Shown here piece by piece: positions 44,411-54,353 of a DNA stretch of 64,000 bases. Within the stretch, counting starts at the first letter, position 1; each line of letters begins with the position of its first letter. The notes beneath the pieces were generated by a model. That model saw nothing but the letters and a program-made list of their open reading frames with translations, ran no database searches and was not told the DNA's origin. This DNA comes from Alkaliphilus sp. B6464 (lineage in GTDB: Bacteria; Bacillota; Clostridia; Peptostreptococcales; Natronincolaceae), in NCBI RefSeq assembly GCF_018141165.1, contig NZ_CP058557.1, positions 2,728,001 through 2,792,000 of the forward strand. Direction: 5' to 3'. A program made the position numbers and the translations under genes.

Positions 44411-44413
44411 ATA

Positions 44414-45607
44414 TTATTGAACTATAGCCTTAGTCTCTCGTGCAATTGCAAGTTCTTCATTTGTAGGTATTAACAATACTTTAACCTTAGAATCATCAGT
44501 ACTTACTATTGTTTCTTTTCCTCTTACATTATTTTTCTCATCATCAATTTTTACTCCTAAAAATTCAAGATTCTTGCAAGCTTCTTTACGGGTGTCTGGA
44601 GAATTTTCCCCTAAACCAGCTGTAAATACTATAGCATCTACTCCGCCCATTTCAGCAGCATAAGCTCCTATATATTTTGTAACTAATTTATGATATACAT
44701 CAAGAGCTAATTGTGCTCTTTCATTTCCTTTAACAGCAGCCTGTTCAATATCTCTAAAGTCACTGCTAACTCCTGAAATTCCTAAAACTCCTGATTTCTT
44801 GTTCATCATTTCGTTAATTTCGTAGCAGGATAAGTGATCTTTTTCCATTAAAAAAGTAACAATAGCAGGGTCCATATCACCACATCTTGTTCCCATTGCT
44901 AACCCTTCAAGCGGAGTAAAGCCCATACTTGTATCTATTGATTTCCCTCCATCTACAGCAGTAATACTTGCACCATTTCCTAAGTGACAAGTAACAATTT
45001 TTAGATCTCCAATAGGTTTTCCCAGGATTTCAGAAGCTCTGTTTGCTACATACTTGTGAGATGTTCCATGGAATCCATATTTTCTAATTTTATGTTTCTC
45101 ATACATTTCATATGGTAATGCATACATGAAGGAAGCCTTAGGCATAGTTTGGTGGAATGCAGTGTCAAATACTCCTACCATAGGTACATTAGGAAGTATT
45201 TCCTCGCAAGCATGAATTCCCATAAGGTTTGGAGGGTTATGTAATGGTGCAATATCTGAACACTTTTCTAATGCTTTTTTAACTTCATCTGTTATAAGCA
45301 CGGAATCAGAAAATTCCTCTCCACCATGAACAACACGGTGTCCTACCGCTGATATTTCATCCATTGACTTTATAGCTCCATGATTTGGATCTACTAATGC
45401 ATCTAATACAATTTGAATTGCTGCCTTATGGTTATCCATATTTTGTTCAATAACAACCTTTTCTTTACCAATGGTTTCATGTTTAACTACTGAACCATCT
45501 ATTCCTATTCTTTCAGCTAAACCTTTCGCTATCAACTCTTCATTTTCCATATTAATAAGCTGATATTTCAATGAAGAACTTCCGCAGTTAACCACTAAAA
45601 TTTTCAT
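44414..45607 (-). CDS. ackA: Acetate kinase
   Basis: A 397-residue enzyme that makes ATP and acetate from acetyl-phosphate, the main substrate-level phosphorylation step of many clostridia. It shows [13 protein letters not shown] at the start, [10 protein letters not shown] (about 148), [12 protein letters not shown] (about 176) and CHLGNGASI (about 207). [19 protein letters not shown] and [12 protein letters not shown] follow later. The ATG at 45607 has GAGGAGG; the upstream extension lies in the promoter region. No pta gene is adjacent. It is divergent from tmcAL, which consumes acetate. Confidence 0.97.
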   Translation of the reverse strand: MKILVVNCGSSSLKYQLINMENEELIAKGLAERIGIDGSVVKHETIGKEKVVIEQNMDNHKAAIQIVLDALVDPNHGAIKSMDEISAVGHRVVHGGEEFSDSVLITDEVKKALEKCSDIAPLHNPPNLMGIHACEEILPNVPMVGVFDTAFHQTMPKASFMYALPYEMYEKHKIRKYGFHGTSHKYVANRASEILGKPIGDLKIVTCHLGNGASITAVDGGKSIDTSMGFTPLEGLAMGTRCGDMDPAIVTFLMEKDHLSCYEINEMMNKKSGVLGISGVSSDFRDIEQAAVKGNERAQLALDVYHKLVTKYIGAYAAEMGGVDAIVFTAGLGENSPDTRKEACKNLEFLGVKIDDEKNNVRGKETIVSTDDSKVKVLLIPTNEELAIARETKAIVQ

Positions 45608-45675
45608 TTTAAAACCTCCTCGTTTGTATATACATATTTCATATAATTGATATAACATAAAATTCTAACATATCA

Positions 45676-45704
45676 ATCATAATAAATTATAAGTGATTTA
45701 TCAA
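45676..45704 (-). promoter_or_regulatory. Predicted ackA promoter
   Basis: TTGATA (45699-45704), 17-bp spacer, TATGAT (45676-45681) in the 199-bp divergent spacer with tmcAL. A weaker plus-strand candidate for tmcAL (TTACCA-N17-TAAAAT, around 45749-45777) is also present. Confidence 0.6.
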
Positions 45705-45806
45705 GATATTTAAATATTTTTTAGTAAAATTTATATTTAATTTTAAGTCTTACCAAATTCCATAATATTTATTAAAATAGTAATATAAAATTTTTTAGGA
45801 GGTCAT

Positions 45807-47072
45807 ATGAAAATTTTAGGTTTAATTACAGAATATAATCCTTTTCACAATGGACATCTATATCATTTAAATGTATCTAAAGAGATTACAGGCGCTACTC
45901 ATACAATTGCAGTAATGAGTGGTAATTTTGTTCAAAGGGGTGAACCAGCTATTGTGCACAAGTGGGAACGTGCTAAAATGGCTGTAAAATCAGGTGTGGA
46001 CTTAATAATTGAAATTCCTACTCCCTATGCATGTGCAACTGCAGAGTTATTTGCTTATGGGTCAATAAGCCTACTTAATAGCTTAGGTGCTGTTGACTGC
46101 TTTAGTTTCGGTAGCGAAGTTGGTAATTTAGATTTGCTTTTAGAAATTGCAAATGTACTAACTAGTCCTTCCTCTGAATTTAAAAAAATATTAAAAGGCT
46201 ATGTTAATTTAGGTTTTGCATTTCCTGTAGCAAGATCCATTGCTATAGTTAAATATTTTGAAGAAGTAAGATCATATAATGAGGAACAATTAACTTTAAT
46301 AAATAATATTATAAAAAACCCTAATAATATTTTAGGTATAGAATATTTAAAAACCATTAAAGAGCTTAAAAGTTCAATTATACCCTATACTATTACTAGA
46401 AAGTCTGCCCACTATCATAACAAGCATATTACTAACAGCTCAATTGCCAGCGCTACCGCAATTAGAGAACATCTACTAAAGAACAAGCCTCTATCATATC
46501 TTAGCTCTGTTGTACCAAATGATGCTTTTAATATTCTATCTTCTAACATAAATAGTGGTATAGCTCCTATCTTTAGTACAGATTTTCAGGAATCTATTTT
46601 TGCTATATTAAGAAGAAGTAAGTTGGATGAAATAAAAAACATTTTTGATGTAGTAGAAGGGTTAGAGAACAGAATATATCAATGCTCTAATAAGGTAAAT
46701 TCACTTTCTGATCTTTATAATTGCATTAAAAGCAAACGTTATACATTAACAAGGATACAACGTATTTTAATACATATTTTGTTGAATATAAGTAAAGATG
46801 ATATTTCCTATTTTAACAATAATGGAGGGCCCCAATATGCACGTGTATTAGCATTTAATCACAAAGGACGGGAAATATTACAGACTTTAAAATCTAGCTC
46901 TTCTATTCCAATAATATCTAATTTAAAACACTATAAACCGCAAAATATGATTGCAGAAAGAATGCTAGATATAGATATCCGTGCAACAAATATCTATTCC
47001 TTAGCATTTAAAAATAAAGCAAATATAACAGGGCAGTTAGATTATACAACTAGTCCATATTATCAAAAATAA
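45807..47072 (+). CDS. tmcAL: tRNA(Met) cytidine acetate ligase TmcAL (YlbM)
   Basis: A 421-residue nucleotidyltransferase-fold enzyme. The N terminus has [17 protein letters not shown] with the HxGH-like site, then [24 protein letters not shown], then [18 protein letters not shown]. The characterised B. subtilis enzyme uses acetate and ATP to form acetyl-AMP and N4-acetylates the elongator tRNA-Met wobble cytidine. The motif [17 protein letters not shown] (about 208-224) is family-typical. The start follows AGGAGGTC. It is the first gene of a plus-strand pair with ylbJ and is divergent from ackA. Confidence 0.94.
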   Translation: MKILGLITEYNPFHNGHLYHLNVSKEITGATHTIAVMSGNFVQRGEPAIVHKWERAKMAVKSGVDLIIEIPTPYACATAELFAYGSISLLNSLGAVDCFSFGSEVGNLDLLLEIANVLTSPSSEFKKILKGYVNLGFAFPVARSIAIVKYFEEVRSYNEEQLTLINNIIKNPNNILGIEYLKTIKELKSSIIPYTITRKSAHYHNKHITNSSIASATAIREHLLKNKPLSYLSSVVPNDAFNILSSNINSGIAPIFSTDFQESIFAILRRSKLDEIKNIFDVVEGLENRIYQCSNKVNSLSDLYNCIKSKRYTLTRIQRILIHILLNISKDDISYFNNNGGPQYARVLAFNHKGREILQTLKSSSSIPIISNLKHYKPQNMIAERMLDIDIRATNIYSLAFKNKANITGQLDYTTSPYYQK

Positions 47073-47168
47073 TCAAATAAGTATCTATTACTAAACTAAT
47101 AATGAATAACCTTCCTATTTATAAAATATATATTAGTATAGAATTTTGGAGATTGCATGACTTAGCTT

Positions 47169-47199
47169 AAATATGCAATTTCCTCATTTAATATACTAT
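47169..47199 (+). promoter_or_regulatory. Possible sigma-E-type promoter for ylbJ
   Basis: AAATATGC (47169-47176) and TATACTAT (47192-47199), 15 bp apart, loosely fit the sigma-E pattern (ATA at -35, CATACANT-like -10). The tmcAL-ylbJ spacer (47073-47226) has no good sigma-A -35. This is suggestive only because ylbJ is a known mother-cell gene in Bacillus. Confidence 0.3.
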
Positions 47200-47226
47200 A
47201 ATATAGTTTCATCTAGGAGGATAATT

Positions 47227-48543
47227 ATGTCTATAAATATTATTTTAATTGTTAGTTTGCTCTTAATATTTTTTTTGATTTTATCACAGTTTAGAAAATT
47301 TACTCGAGGTAAGTCCTATAAAAATTTATCCTACTACTTCATAATATTAGTCATACTATTTCTAATAGCCTCCATTATAATATATCCTGGCGAATCTGTA
47401 GATGCAGCCTATGACGGACTAGTAATATGGACAACATTAGTTATTCCTGCTTTACTTCCTTTTTTTATTGGATCAGAATTATTAATTAATCTTGGTGTAG
47501 TTAAGTTTTTTGGTATACTTCTAGAACCAATTATGCGTCCAATATTTAATGTCCCTGGCGAAGGTTCTTTTGCCTTCGCAATGAGTATCACCTCCGGATA
47601 TCCTGTAGGAGCTAAAATTGTTTCTAAGCTTCGTTTAGATAAAATCTTAACTCAAGTAGAAGCGCAAAGATTAATATCTTTTTGTAGCACCTCTGGACCA
47701 TTATTTATGATTGGTTCTGTATCTGTAGGAATGTTTAAATCTTCAAAGATAGGTATTCTTATAGTAGCTGCCCACTATATTGGGACTATTATAGTAGGTA
47801 TAATCTTTAGTTTCTATAAAAAATCATTAGATAATTATAGAACTGCCAAATCAAAGGAACACTTACTTAAAAGAGCCTTTAACCAACTATCCAAAGGTAA
47901 TAATTCAAATTTCTCTATAGGAATAATTCTTGGAAACGCTGTGAAAAATTCATTAAACACCATATTAATGGTAGGAGGCTTTATTATTCTATTTGCTGTT
48001 GTTATCCGTATGTTAGAACTTCTGAAAATAATCGATTTAATTACTTCGATTCTAGTTATACTACTTATGCCTTTTAAAATATCACCTTCAATTATTAGTT
48101 CTTTTGTTGCTGGACTTTTTGAGGTGACAATGGGAGCAAAAATGGTTGCAGATAGCATAGGTATGGATCTACGCACGAAGGTTGCTATAGCTAGCTTTAT
48201 AATAGGATGGAGTGGCCTTTCTGTACATGCGCAAGTTTCAAGTATTATTGGGTTAACAGATATAAAGACTTCTTTATATCTGTTTGCTAAATCTTTACAT
48301 GCAGCTTTCTCTTCATTAATAACCTATTTTGTTTTCCCTATTTTCAGCAATTTTTTTGTTCTATCATTTCCAGTATATAATTCTTATCAAGAAATGAGTC
48401 TTCATAGAAAATTTTTATTTAACTGTCAATTATCAATAGAATTATTTATTGCGGTTTTAATAAGCTTACTTATTGTATCTTTACTAACTGCTCTTCTATT
48501 AAAAATCCAAATTTATTTTACCAAAGGAAAAGGTATGAAGTAG
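47227..48543 (+). CDS. ylbJ: Sporulation integral membrane protein YlbJ
   Basis: A 438-residue polytopic protein with about eight hydrophobic segments. Conserved blocks are GLVIWTTLVIPALLPFFIGSEL, then FNVPGEGSFAFAMSITSGYPVGAKI, then ISFCSTSGPLFMIGSVSVGMF and GWSGLSVHAQVSSII. These belong to the nucleoside-recognition (Gate) domain family. In Bacillus YlbJ is needed for a heat-resistant spore cortex. The ATG at 47227 follows TAGGAGGATAA; upstream in-frame codons lie in the spacer. The stop lies inside a palindromic terminator shared with the converging gene. Confidence 0.93.
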   Translation: MSINIILIVSLLLIFFLILSQFRKFTRGKSYKNLSYYFIILVILFLIASIIIYPGESVDAAYDGLVIWTTLVIPALLPFFIGSELLINLGVVKFFGILLEPIMRPIFNVPGEGSFAFAMSITSGYPVGAKIVSKLRLDKILTQVEAQRLISFCSTSGPLFMIGSVSVGMFKSSKIGILIVAAHYIGTIIVGIIFSFYKKSLDNYRTAKSKEHLLKRAFNQLSKGNNSNFSIGIILGNAVKNSLNTILMVGGFIILFAVVIRMLELLKIIDLITSILVILLMPFKISPSIISSFVAGLFEVTMGAKMVADSIGMDLRTKVAIASFIIGWSGLSVHAQVSSIIGLTDIKTSLYLFAKSLHAAFSSLITYFVFPIFSNFFVLSFPVYNSYQEMSLHRKFLFNCQLSIELFIAVLISLLIVSLLTALLLKIQIYFTKGKGMK

Positions 48544-48562
48544 TAACTACTTCATACCTTTT
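48528..48562. terminator. Bidirectional terminator between converging genes
   Basis: A 17-bp perfect inverted repeat with a one-base centre (48528-48544 and 48546-48562) with A and T runs at its ends. It contains the ylbJ stop codon and the last codons of the gene at 48547-48993. It can act on both strands. Confidence 0.88.
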
Positions 48563-48993
48563 ATTTCATCTCTATTTTCTCTTACTGTATTTACAAGTTC
48601 CACCAAGTTTTCTTGTACAGATTCTAACAGACTATCTACATAATCCTTTGCACCTAATCGCATTTCCTTAGCACTATTTTGTGCCTGTGCAATTATTTCT
48701 TCTGCCTGATTATTAGCTAGTTTAGTAATTTCATTTTGATCAATCATTAATAAAATATGATCATTTGCTTCCTCTAAAATCGTATCTGCCTCTTGCTGAG
48801 CTTCTGCTAATATACGTTGTCTTTCTTCTTTAATCCACTGAGCTTGTTTAACTTCATCTGGTAAATGAATTCTAATTTCTTTAATAATCTCTAATATTTC
48901 TTTTTTATCTACTAATACTTTTTGTGCAAAAGGTATTGATGACCCATTTTCAACTATATCTTCTAGTTCTTCAAGCAACTTCAATACACTCAT
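48547..48993 (-). CDS. Coiled-coil protein, DivIVA/ATPase-stalk-like, function unknown
   Basis: This 148-residue, highly charged, almost wholly helical protein is rich in A, E, Q and K. The segment RQRILAEAQQEADTILEEAND and later AEEIIAQAQNSAKEMRLGAKDYVDSLLE resemble the stalk of F/V-type ATPase b/H subunits and DivIVA-like coiled coils. Such genes commonly follow coaD in Clostridia and are often annotated simply as ATPase. There is no nucleotide-binding motif. A scaffold role at the membrane or division site is possible but unproven. The gene is the last of recG-rsmD-coaD and converges on ylbJ. Confidence 0.75.
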   Translation of the reverse strand: MSVLKLLEELEDIVENGSSIPFAQKVLVDKKEILEIIKEIRIHLPDEVKQAQWIKEERQRILAEAQQEADTILEEANDHILLMIDQNEITKLANNQAEEIIAQAQNSAKEMRLGAKDYVDSLLESVQENLVELVNTVRENRDEIKGMK

Positions 48994-49027
48994 TAAATAA
49001 TCCCCCTTACCTAATATAAAGTTAATA

Positions 49028-49501
49028 TTAAAATCTATTCATTACTGCTTTATAAACAACTTCAGGAACTAATCCCTTTATACATCCACCAAACCTAGCA
49101 ACTTCTTTAATTAAACTAGAACTTAAAAATGAATATTCACTACTAGTCATTAAAAATACAGTTTCAATACTAGGACATAATTTTTGGTTCATTAATGCCA
49201 TTTGAAGCTCGTATTCAAAATCTGATATAGCTCTTAAGCCTTTAATAATAGCTGTAGCTTCATTTTCTTTTGCATATTCAATTAATAGTCCTGAAAAACA
49301 ATCTACTGAAACGTTTGGATAATTTTTTATCGATTCCTCAACTAGTTTTTTTCTCTCCTCCAAAGTAAACAAAGGATTTTTATTTGGGTTATATATGACA
49401 GATACAATTAATTTATCGCACATTTTAGAAGCTCTTTCAATTATATCTAGATGCCCATTTGTAATAGGATCAAAACTACCAGGGTAAATTGCTACTCTCA
49501 T
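49028..49501 (-). CDS. coaD: Phosphopantetheine adenylyltransferase
   Basis: A 157-residue enzyme of coenzyme A synthesis that converts 4-phosphopantetheine to dephospho-CoA. It has [23 protein letters not shown] with the catalytic [25 protein letters not shown] and [21 protein letters not shown] are also typical. The start directly abuts the rsmD stop with GGGAGGAG inside rsmD, so the two are coupled, an order conserved across Firmicutes. Confidence 0.97.
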   Translation of the reverse strand: MRVAIYPGSFDPITNGHLDIIERASKMCDKLIVSVIYNPNKNPLFTLEERKKLVEESIKNYPNVSVDCFSGLLIEYAKENEATAIIKGLRAISDFEYELQMALMNQKLCPSIETVFLMTSSEYSFLSSSLIKEVARFGGCIKGLVPEVVYKAVMNRF

Positions 49502-50062
49502 CTATATCTCCTCCCTCAACTCGTAAAAAGAAACTGCTACATCTCCGTAATTATTAGTTCTATATTTTTGTAAATTATGCACACTCTCTGGAACTTCATC
49601 AGTTTTATTATGTTCAACAACAACTATACCATCTGGTTGTAGTATTTCAAAAGAAAAAATGTCCTCTAAAGTAGGTGCAACAAATCCTTTAGAATAGGGT
49701 GGATCTAAAAAGATAATATTTGCCTTTACACCTTGAGTACTTAATTTTTTTATAGCAGATAGCACATCCATCTGAATTACTATGGAACTATTAACTAAAT
49801 TAGTTTTTTTAAGATTTTCTCTAATTGATTGAATGCTATTTTTATTATTATCTATAAAGTAAGCTTTACTAGCATTCCTTGATAAAGACTCAATACCTAG
49901 ATTACCACTTCCTGCAAACAAATCAATTACAATACTATCATACAATTTCGATTGAACAATATTGAATATAGATTCCTTTACACGATCAGCAGTGGGTCTA
50001 GTGTTTAAACCTTGAGGTGCCTTTAAAGCATGACCTCTTGCTTTTCCTGAAATAACTCTCAT
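49502..50062 (-). CDS. rsmD: 16S rRNA (guanine966-N2)-methyltransferase RsmD
   Basis: A 186-residue Rossmann-fold methyltransferase. It shows VISGKARGHALKAPQGLNTRPTADRVKE at the start, the SAM motif IDLFAGSGNLGIESLSR (about residue 46) and the catalytic NIIFLDPPYSKGF (about 117). It modifies 16S rRNA during 30S assembly. It has a promoter in the recG spacer and is followed at once by coaD. Confidence 0.95.
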   Translation of the reverse strand: MRVISGKARGHALKAPQGLNTRPTADRVKESIFNIVQSKLYDSIVIDLFAGSGNLGIESLSRNASKAYFIDNNKNSIQSIRENLKKTNLVNSSIVIQMDVLSAIKKLSTQGVKANIIFLDPPYSKGFVAPTLEDIFSFEILQPDGIVVVEHNKTDEVPESVHNLQKYRTNNYGDVAVSFYELREEI

Positions 50063-50091
50063 ATGTATCCTCCTACTTTAACTCTATAATT

Positions 50092-50120
50092 ATTTTAGCA
50101 CACTACACATTAGTAGACAA
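50092..50120 (-). promoter_or_regulatory. Predicted rsmD-coaD promoter
   Basis: TTGTCT (50115-50120), 17-bp spacer, TAAAAT (50092-50097) with a TG one base upstream of the -10 (extended -10), in the 67-bp recG-rsmD spacer. Confidence 0.7.
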
Positions 50121-50129
50121 AATGTTTTT

Positions 50130-52187
50130 CTATAAAACCTCTTCTACCAATAGAAACTTTTCTTCTAATTTTACTTTAAGCAATGGATAATTATTTAGTG
50201 TTAAATCTGGATCAGCAGGAGTCATTTTCTCTATTTCTTTTTGTACTGTCTTTAGTACTGATATATGTCTAAACAAGTTAGCGATTTTCAGCTCTGGTAA
50301 CCCGTGTTGTCTAGTACCAAAAAATTCTCCAGGACCTCTAAGTTTTAAATCCTTTTCAGATATAATGAATCCATCAGTCGTTTTTTCCATTATATCCATG
50401 CGCTCCTTAGAAATTTCCGACTTACTATTATTTACTAAAATACAGTAAGATTGATAACTACCTCTTCCTACCCTACCTCTTAACTGATGGAGCTGAGCTA
50501 GACCAAATCGTTCTGCATTTTCTACTACCATAATAGTTGCATTAGGAACATTTACACCAACTTCAATGACCGTAGTAGAAACCAAAACTTCTATATTTCC
50601 TGTTTTAAAATTACCCATTATTTCTTCCTTCTCTTTAGCTAACATTTTCCCATGGAGAAGTCCAATTTTATAACCATTTAACAGATCATAGGAAAGCTCA
50701 TGTGCAATTTCTGTAGCTGACTTAGCTTCTATAGCCTCTGACTCCTCCACTAAGGGACAAACCACATAAGCCTGTCTACCTTCATCTAACTGTTTTTTTA
50801 CAAAATTATAAATATCATCTCTCTTGTTAGAGGTACTACTATATGTTTTTATAGTTTTTCTACCTGGAGGTAAATGATCTATAATTGATATATCCAAATC
50901 TCCGTATAATATTAGAGCTAAAGTTCTAGGGATGGGCGTGGCTGTCATAACTAAAACATGAGGATTTTGTCCTTTGCTAGCAAGTATTGCTCTTTGTCTT
51001 ACGCCGAATCTATGTTGCTCGTCTGTAATTACTAAAGCTAAATTACAAAATTTTACACCTTCTTGGATAAGCGCATGAGTACCAATTACTATATTAATTT
51101 CCCCAGATTCAACCTTATTTAATATTTTATTTTTCTCACCTTTAGATAGACTTCCTACTAAAAGACCTACCTTAATTCCAAGAGGCTCGAGTAACTCAGT
51201 TAAAGATACATAATGTTGCTCTGCTAATATCTCTGTGGGAGCCATAAAAGCACCTTGATAGCCATTTATTACTGATTTTAATAATGCTGCTATAGCCACA
51301 ATGGTTTTTCCAGAGCCCACGTCTCCTTGAACCAGCCTATTCATCGGTGTATCTCTTTCTAAGTCTTTAGATATTTCATTAAGAACCTTTTCTTGAGCTT
51401 TGGTTAGTTTAAATGGTAGCTTTTTAATAAAGGCTTCTATTCCATTATTATTTGTAAGGGGTATACCTTTTTTATCTTGCACTATACCTGTTTTTATTTT
51501 AAAAAGTCCAAGCTGTAAGAGTAAAAATTCTTCAAACACCAATCTATATTTGGCTATTTTTAAGGCTTGAACATTACTTGGAAAATGAATATTGTTTAGA
51601 GCAAACTTTATATTACAAAGCCTACATCTATTCATAATCTCTTCTGGTAAATATTCTTCTATCGATTCATTAACTATTTGAAGAATCCTTTTTTGTATTG
51701 AAATAATTTCATTTTGACTCAAACCTTCGGTTAATGGATATATAGGAACAATGCCTTGTCTATTATCCCTATCTAACATATCTACCTTTTCTATAATTGG
51801 ATTAACTACTTGTAAGCCCTTAAAGCCTTTTTTAATTTCTCCATTTATCATTACTCTTTGACCAGAAGTTAAAGTTTTTTTCAAATATGTTTTATTAAAA
51901 AATATAACTTCAATGGTCCCAGTTTCATCCTTAACATTAAATTTAATTAAAGAAAGATTTTTTCTAGGCTTTGATACATCACCTTCACCAAGTATACTCC
52001 CATAAAAAGTAGCCTTTTCTCCTGGTCTTAAATTAGCAATCCTTTTTATATTTGTCCTATCCTCATAGTCCCTAGGCATATACCATATCATATCTTCAAC
52101 AGTGTTAATATTAAGCCGTTTTAAAAGATAAGCCTTCTTTGGTCCAACACCTTTAATATACTGAATATCCTGTTTTAAAATATTCAT
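50130..52187 (-). CDS. recG: ATP-dependent DNA helicase RecG
   Basis: A 685-residue branch-migration helicase that remodels stalled forks. An N-terminal helix-hairpin and wedge/OB domain opens with IKGVGPKKAYLLKRL and contains DETGTIEVIFFN. SF2 motifs follow: MNRLVQGDVGSGKTIVAIAAL (motif I), MAPTEILAEQHY, TDEQHRFGVRQR (motif II), TATPIPRT, VNVPNATIMVVENAERFGLAQLHQLRGRVGRG. The ATG at 52187 is chosen for its TTGGAGTG site; a GTG three codons earlier overlaps it. It has its own promoter, just after the fakA-like gene's terminator. Confidence 0.97.
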   Translation of the reverse strand: MNILKQDIQYIKGVGPKKAYLLKRLNINTVEDMIWYMPRDYEDRTNIKRIANLRPGEKATFYGSILGEGDVSKPRKNLSLIKFNVKDETGTIEVIFFNKTYLKKTLTSGQRVMINGEIKKGFKGLQVVNPIIEKVDMLDRDNRQGIVPIYPLTEGLSQNEIISIQKRILQIVNESIEEYLPEEIMNRCRLCNIKFALNNIHFPSNVQALKIAKYRLVFEEFLLLQLGLFKIKTGIVQDKKGIPLTNNNGIEAFIKKLPFKLTKAQEKVLNEISKDLERDTPMNRLVQGDVGSGKTIVAIAALLKSVINGYQGAFMAPTEILAEQHYVSLTELLEPLGIKVGLLVGSLSKGEKNKILNKVESGEINIVIGTHALIQEGVKFCNLALVITDEQHRFGVRQRAILASKGQNPHVLVMTATPIPRTLALILYGDLDISIIDHLPPGRKTIKTYSSTSNKRDDIYNFVKKQLDEGRQAYVVCPLVEESEAIEAKSATEIAHELSYDLLNGYKIGLLHGKMLAKEKEEIMGNFKTGNIEVLVSTTVIEVGVNVPNATIMVVENAERFGLAQLHQLRGRVGRGSYQSYCILVNNSKSEISKERMDIMEKTTDGFIISEKDLKLRGPGEFFGTRQHGLPELKIANLFRHISVLKTVQKEIEKMTPADPDLTLNNYPLLKVKLEEKFLLVEEVL

Positions 52188-52217
52188 ACTACACACTCCA
52201 AATGTCTTTTTGTCTTT

Positions 52218-52246
52218 ATTATAACAGAATGTTGTAATAATGTTAA
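52218..52246 (-). promoter_or_regulatory. Predicted recG promoter
   Basis: TTAACA (52241-52246), 17-bp spacer, perfect TATAAT (52218-52223). The -35 overlaps the U-rich end of the preceding terminator. Confidence 0.75.
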
Positions 52247-52272
52247 AGGGAAGCAGCTCATGCTGCCTCCCT
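52247..52272 (-). terminator. Terminator after the fakA-like gene
   Basis: Stem AGGGAxGCAGC/GCTGCxTCCCT (one mismatch, loop 4) covering the last base of the gene's stop codon and the following bases, followed by UUUAAC. A GC-rich, convincing hairpin. Confidence 0.75.
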
Positions 52273-53914
52273 ATTCAATAGAGAAAATATAATAATATAA
52301 TGGTTGTCCACCATAGTACAATTCAATATCTATATCCTCGTATTTATTTTTTAATACTTCAAGCAATTCTCTAGTATCTTCCTCTGTAACATCAGACCCA
52401 TAAAAAATAGTTATTATTTCACTTTCGTCAGTTATCATTTCCTCGATGAGTTCTATAGATACTTCTTTAATATTTTCTCCTACGGATTTTATTTCGCTAT
52501 CACCAATTCCTAAAATATCACCTTCATGTATTTCTAAATCATTATAACTAGTATCTCTCACCGCATAAGTTACCTGACCTGTTTTAACTGCTTTAATTGC
52601 TTCTATCATCGTCTCTTCGTTTTCCTCTGGAGTAGATTCAAGGTTAAATGCTAATAAAGCTGATAATCCCTGCGGTACAGATTTTGAAGGAATTACAATA
52701 ATATTTTTACTTGAAATAGCTTTAGCCTGACTAGCTGCCATAAAGATATTACTATTGTTAGGTAAAATAAATATTGTTTCAGCATTAATATTATCAATGG
52801 CCTTAACAAAGTCTTCTGTACTTGGGTTCATAGTTTGACCACCTTCGATTACATGGTCAACAGTAAAGTCCCTAAATATTTTAGTTAGACCTTCACCCAT
52901 TGTAACTGTAATAAAACCATACTTCTTCATTTCTTTTTCTATTACAATTTCAGTATTTACATTATTTTTATCTTCGGTTTGCTTAAATATCTCATGCCTA
53001 TGCTGTAATCTCATATTATCTATTTTAATGTCGCTTAAAGATCCAAGTTCTAAAGCATGTTCCATAACTTTACCTGGATGATTAGTATGTATATGTACTT
53101 TTACAACACTATCATTACCAACAACTAACATAGAGTCTCCATATCCCTCTATAATCTTCTTAAAATTATTAATATCGGCAGCACTAGAACGAATAATAAA
53201 CTCTGTACAATATCCAAATTCAATTTCTCCGTCGATTTCTTCTATATTATGTATATAACTATTGTCTACAATAGCTTCCTCTTCAATAACAGGCATATTA
53301 CCAGTAATTGCACCTAAAGCACCTAAATATATATATACTAGTCCTTTACCACCAGAGTCAACAACCCCTGCATCCTTTAACACCTTAAGCATTTCTGGTG
53401 TCCTACTTAATGATTTTTCCGCATATTTAATAACTTTTTCAATAAATGTAACAATATCTTTTTCCTTGTTAGCAATTATTAAAGCTGCTTCTGCACTTTC
53501 TCTAGCAACGGTTAAAATAGTACCCTCTATTGGCTTCATTACAGCCTTATAGGCAGTATCTGCCCCGGATTTTAGTGCTTCTGCTAAGTCCTTCGTATGA
53601 ATTTGACTTTTGCCTTTAACTCCCTTTGCAAACCCTCTAAAAAGCTGAGATAAAATTACTCCTGAGTTACCTCTAGCACCCATTAAAGAACCATTAGCAG
53701 CAGCATTAGCAATATCTTCTAGCAAATCTGATTGTGTTCCTTTCACTTCCTTTGCTGCTGACTGCATAGTTAAAGACATATTAGTACCAGTATCACCATC
53801 AGGCACAGGAAATACGTTAAGCGCATTAACTATTTCTTTATTTGTCTCCAGAGACTGTGCTCCAGATATTATCATTTTCTTTAAAAGATGCCCATCAATA
53901 TATTCAATTTTCAC
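52271..53914 (-). CDS. DAK2-domain fatty acid kinase-like protein (YloV/FakA)
   Basis: A 547-residue protein. The N-terminal DAK2 (DhaL-like) domain (about residues 1-200) has NALNVFPVPDGDTGTNMSLTM with the Mg-ATP aspartates, then GARGNSGVILSQLFRGFA and GVVDSGGKGLVYIYLG. The C-terminal part (about 300-547) is DegV/Dak1-like. FakA phosphorylates fatty acids carried by FakB (DegV) proteins; that function is established in Staphylococcus and inferred here. Its neighbours are asp23 upstream and recG downstream, as in B. subtilis yloU-yloV. No fakB is in the window. Confidence 0.88.
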   Translation of the reverse strand: MKIEYIDGHLLKKMIISGAQSLETNKEIVNALNVFPVPDGDTGTNMSLTMQSAAKEVKGTQSDLLEDIANAAANGSLMGARGNSGVILSQLFRGFAKGVKGKSQIHTKDLAEALKSGADTAYKAVMKPIEGTILTVARESAEAALIIANKEKDIVTFIEKVIKYAEKSLSRTPEMLKVLKDAGVVDSGGKGLVYIYLGALGAITGNMPVIEEEAIVDNSYIHNIEEIDGEIEFGYCTEFIIRSSAADINNFKKIIEGYGDSMLVVGNDSVVKVHIHTNHPGKVMEHALELGSLSDIKIDNMRLQHRHEIFKQTEDKNNVNTEIVIEKEMKKYGFITVTMGEGLTKIFRDFTVDHVIEGGQTMNPSTEDFVKAIDNINAETIFILPNNSNIFMAASQAKAISSKNIIVIPSKSVPQGLSALLAFNLESTPEENEETMIEAIKAVKTGQVTYAVRDTSYNDLEIHEGDILGIGDSEIKSVGENIKEVSIELIEEMITDESEIITIFYGSDVTEEDTRELLEVLKNKYEDIDIELYYGGQPLYYYIFSIE

Positions 53915-53932
53915 AACTAGTACCTCCTTAAG

Positions 53933-54289
53933 TTACTTTTGCACTCTGACACCCTGAACATTAATATTAACCTTTTTAACGTTCATTCCTGTCAAATGCT
54001 CAATGTTATATTTTACTTTTTCTATGATATTATTTGCAACTACAGATATACGGGTACCAAATTCTACAATTACGAATATATCAATTGTTATTTCATCTTC
54101 CTCAGTATGTACCTTCACACCTTTTCCAGACTGCTCTCTTTTTAATAATTCTACAAGGCCTCCAGCCGCAGATTTAGCAGCCATTCCTACTACCCCATAG
54201 CATTCCATAGCTGAAACACCTGCAATGGATGTTAAAACATGGTCATCAATTATAATTGTACCTAATTTAGTAACTAATTTTCCTGGCAT
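53933..54289 (-). CDS. Asp23/YloU family protein
   Basis: A 118-residue protein of the Asp23 family. Its conserved centre is VLTSIAGVSAMECYGVVGMAA, then VHTEEDEITIDIFVIVEFGTRISVVANNIIEKV. Asp23 in Staphylococcus is membrane-associated and linked to cell-envelope stress; the role of the clostridial member is unknown. It is constantly linked to the DAK2 gene, here 19 bases downstream. The ATG at 54289 follows AAAGGAGG. Its upstream region carries an unusual palindrome with flanking direct repeats. Confidence 0.88.
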   Translation of the reverse strand: MPGKLVTKLGTIIIDDHVLTSIAGVSAMECYGVVGMAAKSAAGGLVELLKREQSGKGVKVHTEEDEITIDIFVIVEFGTRISVVANNIIEKVKYNIEHLTGMNVKKVNINVQGVRVQK

Positions 54290-54353
54290 TAAAAAACCTC
54301 CTTTATTTTCTTCTATCTTATATTTATTCCCCACTTTACTTACAATATTATAC

